Below, in pieces: positions 24,237-36,200 of a stretch of DNA of 64,000 nucleotides. Source of the stretch: Cucumis sativus (Eukaryota > Streptophyta > Magnoliopsida > Cucurbitales > Cucurbitaceae); assembly GCF_000004075.3 (NCBI RefSeq), contig NC_026661.2:19868307-19932306 (forward strand), written 5' to 3'. The first letter of the stretch is position 1, and every line of letters begins with the position of its first letter. The notes under the pieces were generated by a model. It saw only the letters and a list, made by a program, of their open reading frames with translations, did not search any database and had not been told where the DNA came from. The position numbers and the translations under genes were made by a program.

Positions 24237-27200
24237 TTACTCTTTGTCTGTGGTTGAACTCTTTTCCTTTTTTCTAGGCCCCCCAAGAATACGAGAAATT
24301 TGCAAACCTCTGCTGAATGCTTGGTTGAACAACATTCGTGTTTGGAACTCTGAAACAAATGGAAACCAAGCCAGGAATGCTATAGGTGTGAACAGAAGCA
24401 ACCCCATCACGATTTCGTAACTTCGAGCCAAGGCACGAACAGATCCCCATAAAGGAGTTTGATGAATTAAGGGCTTACAAGCTTGAGCAATCTGTATTGA
24501 ATCGTGAAGACGAAGACAATCGATAAATGAGTCGAGTACAAAGGAATGTAAAGCTAATGTCAAAAGTGTATTTAGTATGGAGATTTTTAAGTAAACTAAC
24601 CAAGAGTAGGCCCCATCCTGTCGGTAGGAACGCGAGGATGCAAAGTATGATGTCCCTGATTGTCATATGAGGGATTGCAACTAAAGTAATGAAGCCAGCC
24701 ACACAAATGATGAAAATAAAACCCTCAGCCAGCCTAAATAACAACTGAAAGCTTGCACTGAATTTCCGTCGTCCAACAGATACCGCCTACAAAGTTTAAA
24801 TGGTATTAGGATAATCGCATCAGTGACTGGAAAGTAGTGGTTTCATATTACTCATTTCGAATAATCAATTTCGAAACACAAAGTTTATGGTTTGACCCAA
24901 ACAAGGGAGGAGGATTCACAGCAACATTTTTCTCACCTTCATCAGGAGCAATATTGAAATGATCACAACCCAAGAAAGGCCATAAACCTGAAATTTTAAG
25001 GGATAATTAAGTTAGAATAGCCATGCTTATATGATTAGCAAAAACATCTTTAAACCAAGGAATCGGTAAGAGTGTGGGCACAGTATTCGTACCAGAAAGC
25101 TTTGGGACTCTATTATTTTCAAGTGATATACTAGTCCATACTGAAAGATGAAAAATCGTATTGACAGTAATATCTCAACGAAGATGCCACGCTTTCCGGA
25201 GAATTTTAGATGATCGTGTTCCTTTTCCCACCAAGACTCCCAACTTTTATCAGGAGATACTCCGATTCCTCCACGGTTGACAATCCATTTTTTCCAATCT
25301 GTCCAGTCATCAACTATCTTTTGCCACTCAAAACCTGATGGATTGAAGAGGAAAGGTGCAAAAAGCCACGTTCCCACCATAAACCATATTGATATGGTGA
25401 TCAAGACATGAGCAACCACACCTCTATAAGAAACGCCGAGTATGTGGTAAACCAGAAGAAGAATCATCAATTCAATTCCTTTGACAAAATGACTGCGAGA
25501 ATACATCCTGTAATTTTCAGCAAATTTGGCGTGGAACACCACAAAACCACGACCAGTACCTCTGTACTCTGCACCCCCATGAAGCAATGTCCTACCATAA
25601 TAATGTGTCTTGGTTCCCAAAGAGAATGTGAAAAACACAGGTGCAAGCTGCAGCTGCATTAGAATGAAATCACTTAAAGCTGCCCGAAATCCCCTTTCCA
25701 GTCCAATTTCAACCATCATAGGCAATGCCATGAGAAGTCCAATTTGCACAGCAGACTGTGATATAAGAGCTGTTTGAAGTGACTTGTTGTCTTTAATGGC
25801 AGGATGAGTACTCAAAGCTCTCTCAAGGCCACTGAGAACAAGGTAAAGGCGGCCATATAGAAAGACGTAGACCGTGAGCACTGTCAGCTGTCGATGAAAA
25901 ATTAGGTTTATCTCCTGAATAAAGTAAAAATGAATATAGATGTGATGAGGACAAACTTCTCGAACTTACCATAGTGCTGAAATAGAAACCAACTGTGGTG
26001 AAATAACAAGACAACATGCGGAAGAAATCAAATCGGTGACCTAGCCTGTACATATCACGGCTTAATGTCTGTTCGCCATTACCATTGGCTATCTTAGCCT
26101 CAAACATGGAGATCTGGTTAAGGCCAACATCCCTCCCTTTACCAACTTGTATGTATTCATGGTGAGTAACATTACCTTCACGCAAGGTGGAGTTGAAACC
26201 TGCAAATCAAAATCACGAATGGTATATATGATTAAACCGGATTACTTATTTGAAACTCTGAATACAAAACATAGAGCTTTTACAACTATTAACATGCCTG
26301 CAAATATGTCCTCGCTCAGGTTGATGACTTTGGAAGCTTTACTAACACCCCCTCTGGTAAGGTGAAACAGTCTATCGAAAACATCTGGATGGCCGTAATG
26401 GAATCGAACTCTGAATGTGAAGACAAAGGTATAAGACATTAATTTGGGATGAGTAAGATTGAGCATTAAGACACCCAAAATATGTGGTAGTTATCAATAT
26501 AATTTAGATAAAAATTTGATAGAATGAAGTTCAGATCTTAATATTGTGTTCTAATTATAAAAAATGTTATAACAATGAATCATACTAGTTGTTCTGCTTG
26601 TGATGGAGCCTAAAATTTGTCAAAGAACTATTAAACGAAATGTTTTTTTTGGATCTCTCAAGTTCTTCAAATACAAATGCCTTAAAACTACCATTTATAG
26701 GGAAACAATAGAACTAACCAAGAACTATTTAATACAAAAGTAAACTAAAAAAAAAAATCTTTTAAAAAGAGTACCCTGTCAAGCTCTTGGAATATCTTGT
26801 GTGTTATTGAATATAGAGCACAACATTATGAAGCTCTCCCTTGTAATTTGTGGCAAGAGTTTTTCAATCTCAGCCGACGGTCGCCATTGTTGGCATAGGC
26901 AAGAGGGCCAAATGAAATGTCGGATCCCAAGGTTGTGAAGCATATTATTATGTGAGGGTTATTTTATAATTTTGTTTTTTGTATAATGATATATTTATAT
27001 TTGTAATATTTATCTTCACATTGGTTGATGGTCTTTCATGGTGGTTGTGGTTAGACGCTGTATCCTCTAAATTTAAGGTGCTTTTCCTTTTAATGTGGGT
27101 GGTAACGACTGCCATCCCAGAAAAGTAATCTGAATTCCAAAAATCTAAACCTCACTAAGAAGAAAAACCTCTAAGCTGATGCTGCTTCAAAATATATAAT

Positions 27201-30200
27201 CTGATCGAAACACAGAAGGCATTTGCAATCTATCTACATAGAACCCAAGAACAAAGTTGTGCAATCTAACGAGTATTTCATATAAAATAGATCTGGTTGA
27301 AGTAAGGTCATGGATGTTTACAATAATAACCATAGTATTTCCAATATAACCATGTTGTTGAACAAAGTAGTGAGAAAACAAGGTAGAAATCTTACTTCAA
27401 AGGGTTTGCCAACAATCTCTGACCGATAGTTACAAAACTGTTTTCTTGATTTGACATAAACCAAGCAAGAGATGAAACACTGCAAAATTGGTCAGATTAA
27501 AAAGTGAAAAACTTAATTGCAGTGATGAACTCACGTTGTTCAGAACGATGTAAAATTTGAATTCAATTTACAGTAAACAAAAGTGACAAGTACCTGCCAG
27601 TGAATATATGCTCTCTAAGTCCAAGAATCGTAGGATATCTGACACCATCATGCATTGTAAGAAACTCTTCCAACAAATTTCTCATTTTGAAGGCTTCTTC
27701 CATGTAATTATCCTATTAAAAGGTAAAATATTCTGATTATTAGCAAAGATACTAGTTTCCTACGCATTGTATTGGAATATATGGTACCTGGTTCATGTCA
27801 ATAGTTTGCAAGCATTCCCCACGGGTGAAAATAATTGCATGGTTTTGATTTTCTGGCTTCCCCTCACCCAATATTGCTGGCCCAGGAAGTTTTACCCGAT
27901 ATATGGTCTATATAAAGGAAATTTAACACTCGCATCAGCAGTGTGTCGGAAAAGTGGATGATAAGTAGATAACTATACTGGAAAGTATGCTTGTAAATAT
28001 ATGATTTATTAAGCACACGAGAAAAACTAAAGGAGTAGGGGACAAAGTGCCCCTGTATGATTTGTTTTTTATAAGAAACCAAAATTTCAATATAGAGTAG
28101 AGTGCAAAAACAAAGCCATGAAGTTACAAAAAAATTCTTTAATTGGTGTTAGTTATAGTGAGAACAATAAGTTGAATTGGCTTTGATAAGAAATAACCAT
28201 AATCACACAAAGCTTAGAGTAACAGAAAGGCCGTGGATTTTATGGATTCTCATATCCCAAATTCCTTTCTGCTTATTCCAGGAACTCAGAAAGTCCAGAG
28301 GTATCTCTACAACACCACCTTCCAAAAGTGAGGCCTTTACCCACCTAATCCACAATACTCTAGACTATTCGTCTATGCAGGTGGCCGCAAATGAGAGACT
28401 AAACAAACGGTGTAGAATTCTAGAACCACAAGGATATATATCTAACTGCAACGAACAATCTCTTCCAATAAATTTACCTAGGAGAAGCCAAGCATTCATG
28501 AAGAACTAACGAAAGAATATAAAAGGAAAATCTCACGTTCAACGTTAGGAGTCATCTCACATTCTATTCAATAATTGTACACGTACTTGGACTTTTTTTT
28601 TGGACAAGGATGTACATGTACTTGCACTAATCTGTATTCAACAAAAGACTGGATTTATACCTGGTCTAAACTCTGAACTGACTCAGTGGAGTCTTTTGAT
28701 TTCGTGGGCAAAGCAGCCCTCGCTAGAACTGAGTAGTAGGACTTCTGATTTGTCTTCCGGGATTTATCTTTACTTGGCTCTTCAAGTTCTTCAATATATG
28801 CAACCCGAAGAGATGGGTACCTACACAATGAGAAATTATAACATCAATATAGTCAATAGCATCAGTGAGGAAAATTATTGTTAGAAACATACTTAGTCAT
28901 AAGCTTTAGAATGTCTTTAGCACGAGCATCACCAGAACGTTTGTGAATACCATATTGCTGGCAGGAGACGACGTATGAAAATTTCATGTCAACTGCTGCC
29001 TGACATTGCGCCCACAAAGGGCTATCCACAGCGTCCTTGTAGCCTTTCAATAAATCTGGGTAAAGGCATTAAACTTATAAAAGCTTTTCTTACATTTATA
29101 CTATTTATAAATAGAACAATACTAAGCTTTTAGTACACATTTGCCTCTTTCTAGCGTATTAAGGATATTAAGAATTTTGTAATCTTCTACCCCCAACTTC
29201 ATTAATTCCTCGAACCAATTTACACAAATTTTTATAGTGGATTTATTGATAACAGATAATGTAATTGGTATTGTTGAGACTTGAGAGTCTACTGATTCAA
29301 CATAGCGAAAATGAGGTGAGAAGATGAAAACTCTACAGCTTCCCAGGTTCGAGCCTTTACATAAGAACACACTGCCTTCCCTTCTCTTATATTTTCTCTG
29401 GTGTATATATATTTGAACGGGTCTGTTTATCCTATTATAACCACATCTGAAGAATTTATGATTAACTGTCTACTCTTGTGATTGCTAGTTGGAATTAAAA
29501 ATCATACTTGAAGGAGAAAAGCAATCAGCACTGGATGGTTAATGGACTAGTGCACACTAGTGATTGAAAAAAAAAAAAATAACAAACAAACTTTTTGTAA
29601 ATACCTTGATGTTCTGCAGTATCAAGGAATGCTTGAAGTTCCAACGCTTTTCGGTAATACATCATGCCACGGACTATTGTTTTCATTTGTTAGAAAAAAG
29701 GGTCAAGATACAACAATGACTAATAACAGAGCGGACACTGGGGTGGGGGTGGGGGTGGGGGGGTCTTTACTTTACCTGTCTTGGTCAATGTTTGACCTCT
29801 GTATGAAGCCCAAAGACGGAGCTCCTCTTTGAGCTCGTCTGTTTTTTGTTGAATTTCTTCGAGCTCGAGTTTATTTCTCAACTCTTCTTCATTAGCACAC
29901 TGGACTCTCTCAAGAAAGTTTGTCCATTGCTCTATTGGAATTATAAGCCTTATAAAATGGAACTTCAACAGTACGTAATAAATCCAAGAGAAAGTCAAGA
30001 AAAGAAAAACCTGGAAAGATTTTCTGCAAGTAGAAAAGAATAGACACTCCATCTTCATTTGGCTTCTCCAGAAGATTCATGGAGAAGAGAACATCTTCAG
30101 AGTAGTACGGTGTTAGAATTCTAGGCCAAGAAAAAGGAAAGTACATTAAAATTTATCAAATATATTACCACCAACAACTTCACCCGTAGAAGAAACAAAA

Positions 30201-33200
30201 AGATTGTACGGATGAAAGGTGCATCGTATTATCATCATATGAGAAAAGTGCTAATAACCAGAGAAGTTGTACATAACCAAGAGCTAGTAGTAGTATGAAA
30301 AAAGTTACTAAGACGAGACATTACGAGAATGATAGCATATTTTGAACTTTTGGAGCAGGGGGCATCTCCATGAACAATGAATTGGAGAAGAAAGAAATAC
30401 GCCTCCTGGCTTCTAAATCGGATGGCACATCCATAGCTGATTCCTTAACAGTAAGCAGTAAATGGAGTCTTCTAATCTGCACATGTTTATAGGTTAACAC
30501 AAGGGAGAGTTCTATTTCAAAAGAGAGAGTAAAGAAAACTTAGAAATAACTGGAAAAAAGATTATATCAACAGCCATGAGCCCGGTCTCCAGGCATTTTA
30601 ATATGAAATCTGTATGCGATTAGTTCATCAGCTCAACGTTTAGCATCAATGTCCATGCCATGGAACTTACCTTTTCTTTCCAAGCTTCAGTTTCAGGAAT
30701 TGGAAAGTTGAGTTTATCAAAAAGCCGATCAAGTGATCTTGGTTTCCCATCTTTTCCAAAGGATCCACCATGACTTGACTCAACCAAACTACAAGAAGGG
30801 GGAAAAAGAATAAATGGAAACAATACAATAGCAAAAAGGCAATTCTAGCCACAAAGACATACCTGGAAATCTCCTCATCGATTATGTCTCTTGTTACAAC
30901 CTCTAGCATATCCAGCAAGACTATTACAACCTGATCCTTATCCTCCACTTTATTCGTTAACTACAACAATGAGATATAATAAGAACTAATACAAGTGAAT
31001 TAAATAAAAATATAAATGTTATATAGTGATAGAATCACCATATATTCAATCAGCCGAACAAATTGTTCATAGAGACTAGGGAGAGCTCTCATATCCAGTT
31101 CAACTATCAGATTTTCTGCTTTTATATGTTCATCAATTATGGTGAAGATCTCCTTTATTACCCTGGAAACAGCAAACAAACAGAAAGTTAGATAAACATA
31201 TTGGCAAAATTACGTACTTTCATAAGATTAATGAGAATAAACCTACAACTTCTCATGTTCTCCAAGAACCAAGAAATTAATTATATTTTTAAAGGAAGCA
31301 TAGCACTCTTGGACAGCACAGAGCATATATTTGTCTGTACTTAATCTCTTCTTAAGCTCCCCTTCGCGGTCTCTTCCATAGCTATCTTTGGCCATATCCA
31401 ATGCTATTGGTATCTACATAACAAGGACAAGATAAAAGTATAGCAGGTTAAGCAGAACTCGTACAAAAAATCAAGTAGGCAAAGATATAACACCTTGCTA
31501 GCAAGCAAAAAGGGAGGCCACTGGATAAGGGATAGTTCAGGGTCAATCCAGTTAGGTACAAGCAATAAGTCCATCTCCCTGAAACAAAATGGGAAAAATT
31601 AAGAACTAGAAAATGCTGCAATGAGTATTTGGAGTGTCAAGATGCACAGACATTGAATACTTATTTCACCTGTTATTTATTAGATCCTCCTCCCTGAAAC
31701 TAATAATTATTTCATTCCACATTTGAGCGAACTTCGCAGCCTGATCATCTCTATCTGGTGTTATCTATTTATAAATTTCTCAATAAGTTCAAATAATCCT
31801 TTTATAATAAATTTAAAATCTAGTACAAGTAGTAGAACCAAACCTCATCAAATTTACGACCAAAATTGGCCATCAACCCCTTCTTTCTAGTGTGATCCTT
31901 CTTTTCCACTGGTATCAAGCAGGCATTAAAAGCACCGGGAAGTGATAGAAACCTAGATCTCAACATTCCCAATGTCCGTATCTAATTACAAGATCAATAT
32001 TGAGTAAAGTTCCAAGATTCAAAAGCTTACATATGTAGGTTAAAAGTATGTGAAAAGCTCCTAAAAACTCATTGGAGAATTGTTCATAGAAGCCTGATTG
32101 ATAAATATCATTAATCTATGAATTTATGACTTTATTGTTATAATATAATCTGCAGCCCAAAATGATGAGGAAAATTAATAGATGAAAAAAACTTGGCTGC
32201 CAAGTGGAGGGGGATTAACATTTTGTAATAGGGTTTCTTAAATCATCGATTGTCGATTGACCCAAAAGCATAAGCATATGGTTGAAGGTAAATTTAATTA
32301 TATTGGTTAAACATTTTCACTCACTTGGGAGCTTGAATTATGGAAGAAGACTCAACAAGTGAAAATCAATATTAACTAAGAAGAAAATAATATTGTAGGG
32401 GCTAGAATATAGGACTTATGCTCTGATACCATTTTAAATAACCAATTGACTCGAAGCTTAAGCTTATGGATAAAGGTAAATTTAATTATATATCATTTAG
32501 CAAGGTTTTACTAGAGTATCCCAATTTATGTAGTCTCTTTTTGCTTTCTATGAAATGAAATATTTGGAAAATTCATATGCACAAGAGCGGGTCAAAATTG
32601 TTTTGAAGATATGTCTCTGTGTGTATTTGATGAACAGAATATTTCCAGACAGAGGGGTGACGACTAGGAGAAGCATGTTAGTGAGACGTTTTAGGAATAG
32701 GATAAAAGGAATGAAGGTCCACTAACCTCTCCAAGGCGACGAAATGCACCATAAATTCCCCCAAATATTGTGGAGAAAATGGCATACCAAATCTGCACAT
32801 CCATGAAGTAAACCTGCAGAAAGTAGTTTATTTAAACTAGTCAGCAAAAAGAAAACAGTGCTTTGAAAAAGAGGATTAACGGATATAATTTTTGAATGCA
32901 AAATCACGTACAAGAACAATGGGAGCCCAGATTGAGATCACGACACCAAGGTTATTCTGAGCTGCAATAAAAAAATATTATAGAAGATTTAAAAATAATT
33001 TTAAAAAAACATTTCATAGCAACGGATCAATGTTTGTCCTCATGTTGCCATATGCTCTAACCTCTAGGAAAGAATTCATGCCATCTATACTTTCCAATAT
33101 GAACTCGCATAATGGTTTTTGTTGGACCCACAAGTGGCTTGATCTGCAGAAGCAACAGCATGGATGCACATGCATTAAGAAAATTTTCAAACCACCAACC

Positions 33201-36200
33201 AAATCAATACATTTTGACAAACATTTATTAGTATTATTGTATGAAGCATGTTATTACTAGATTTCTAAATTGGTAACTATTAAGGTACTCATATAAGTTG
33301 TCAATAGGTGTCACTCTCCCTACAGTTCATTCATAAATCCATTTTCCATTTTAACAGAGTTAGGATAACATGCATTTGGTTCATACTTTCTAGACTGAAC
33401 ATAAGAAGAAATGGTGGTGCACGGTGTAAACACAGGAACTTAGGGAGACAAACAATATAAACTGTCATCGTTGTTTAAATTATTTCTAGACTGCCACTGA
33501 CAGCGGAAACGTTGATAACTAATAAAGAGCCACTCTGAATTGGATGGCTTGGGAAGAGAACTTTGGAGAAACCCTACAGGGGCCACTGCGTAGGATGTTC
33601 AATTCTTACTAGTTATCTATTAGATACCTAGATTTTGTATACATGGGTTTATCTTGTATAAGGGTAATTAGATTAGTATAGGGTTAGGGGTGTAAGGGTA
33701 ATTAGATACTTAGGAAGTTATTAGTAGTTATTGGGTAAGTGTGGTTACTAGTAGTTATTGGGTAAGTGTGGTTACTAGTAGTTATTGGGTAAGTGTGGTT
33801 ACTAGTAGTTATTATGTAAGTGTGGTTACTAGTAGTTATTATGTAAGTGTGGTTACTAGGGTGGCTACATCTTGTTATAAATGGAGGGAGGGTAAGTGAG
33901 AGAGGGAGGTTATTTTGTGAAGTGATTTAGGGCTTGGGTGAGAATACTCAAGAGGGAGATTCCAAGTGCCTTATCCTTGGGTTTATCTTGTATTTTCTTA
34001 TAGTTCATTATAATAAATTGAGATCTTGTTCTTGTTAGCAAGTGTTCTAACATTGTCTTACTAACAAATGGCAACTTAATACTCTTGCCTCGTTTCTCCC
34101 TTCTAAAGGCTCAATGACATTTGATTTTTCATAATGAAAAGTGCTTGTTTTCTACAAATGAAACCTACAACAGCCCCAAACTCTAACAAAATTTATCTCA
34201 AAACGTTTCACCCTGCTTCCACATAACGTACAGGATACGTGTTTGATTGAACAAATGTAATTTTTAGAACCATCTCAATGTCTTCCACTGAGGCAGAGAA
34301 GAAACTTTATCTCCACCGTCCACAACAGCTGAATTGATTGTATTGGTTATGGCATGGCAACTTCCTTGTGATCTAAACATCTTTTTTACAGGGCCCTCCA
34401 TCATCCATAATATTTCTGATATTTCCTTAAGCCAGTCATCCAATGTTTCGTGTAAATGTAAAGAACATCAAGACTGATAATTTTTTTTGGGTATGTGTAA
34501 AAAGATGGATTTATAAAGTATCTGTCGGTTCAATTTGTCTCTTCAAAAGATCAAATTGTAGAATTTTTACCAAAGCTTCACCAGGAAAATTTGTCTTATG
34601 TTTCTGGCATGTGTTAATATTAGTAATGTCTGGTTAAGCCGTTATGGTTAGTGTTGAGGCCTGTTACGGAATGGTAACTATGCTGACCAAATGAACTATG
34701 ATAAACAAATTTGTATAAATATCAGTACATGGGGGTCTTTCAAATCCTTGATTATGGAGAAAAGTTCATATTCTAAGCTTTGAATCGAAGAAGTACCTCA
34801 AGATAGTAGCTGAATATTAACTTTGACATAATCAGAAGAATCCAGAAAAAAGTGTACCTGAAAGTCAGATAGAAACTTAAGATTAAGAGAAGTTCGTGAC
34901 GATTTAAGCTTCCTACTCAATACTCGAGAAAATTTTCTTACTGCAAGAGTGACAATGAGCTTTCGTGCATTCCCCTTCCAACATAGAGCCGAGGCTGAAA
35001 TGGATTCAAGCATTTGATTAATAATTCAGAAGACGAGTGTCAAAATCCATGAAGTGTCTGTATGAAGTCTGAAGCAATGATCCCATTACCTGAGACCACC
35101 ACATCATGAGCATCACAGCCTTATTGTTTGAACGTTCCAAGTAACGCCGAATCGTTGGGAAAATGAACAACAGCCCAGAAAGCATGTTTGGAGATAAGTA
35201 AATAACAATAGCCACAATGAAGAAGGAAGGCGAGCTTAAACTATTCCCAAACCAACTTTTAAGTGTCTGGGTAAAGCCAGAGGGATTCTTCCAACTCAAG
35301 GCATAGGCTACAGATAAAACGATAACCCATGCCACAGCGGATACAACTTTAAGAACGTATCTTAACTTGACATAGAAGGACATGCTCTTCCTTGCTTTCC
35401 AGCTAAGGATAATATCAACAATGGCTGAAAATGAAACAAACAAATTAAAAAATAAACAACATTTGATTTTACTGCTCAAATTGTTGTAATTGTCATTCGT
35501 TTAAATATCAAGTGTAAAATACAATAGAGACGGCAACTAACTGGAGTTAGTTTATTCGGTCTGTTAGATTTTAAAATTATTGTGAAATAGTTGTTTCAAG
35601 CTTAACCGACCGTGTGATTGTCTTCAAGCGAGGTTGGTTATTCAATAAGATTTGACAGGTTATTTCTTCTCATACGATCTAATGTAGCAGAGGTGGTCAC
35701 TGGGATCTAATGTTCTATGTCTGTTGTACTCTTTTCTTTAAATTTATGAGAAATTAAACAACATATTAGAATAAAAAATCATATAATGGAAGTAGAAGAA
35801 ACATAAGAAAATCTTTAATATTGAAACCAAAGAACTAAACAGAACTTAAAAATATAAGTGAAGTACAAGTAGAGGAATTTTTTTTTACATGAATAACCAA
35901 ACGACAAGAATTAGCAGAAATGAACTAGTTTTCAGTACCTTGTGCAAGTTTCAAGATTGCTGCTGTTATAAAGATACTCAGTACTTTCTTAAAAACATCA
36001 GTCTTGAATACTGCACCCAAATCCCCTGAACCATTCCAAGCTATGATTACCATTGCCTACGAAGAACATATTTCAACAATATTACCAATTTAAGAGAGAA
36101 GGGGGGGGGGGGGGGGGGGGGGGGGGGGAGAAAAGAAGCCAGTACGTCAAGTAATTTACCTGAAAACATAATATAAAAAAACTCCACATCCTGTCAAAAC

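Noticed and set aside
29341..29360. B-box-like GGTTCGAGCC in intron 31 of callose synthase
   Set aside because: No A-box at suitable spacing upstream; too little to call a tRNA or SINE.
33726..33860. Regularly spaced repeats resembling a CRISPR array
   Set aside because: The 27-bp units are contiguous without unique spacers and lie in a plant intron; it is a minisatellite.
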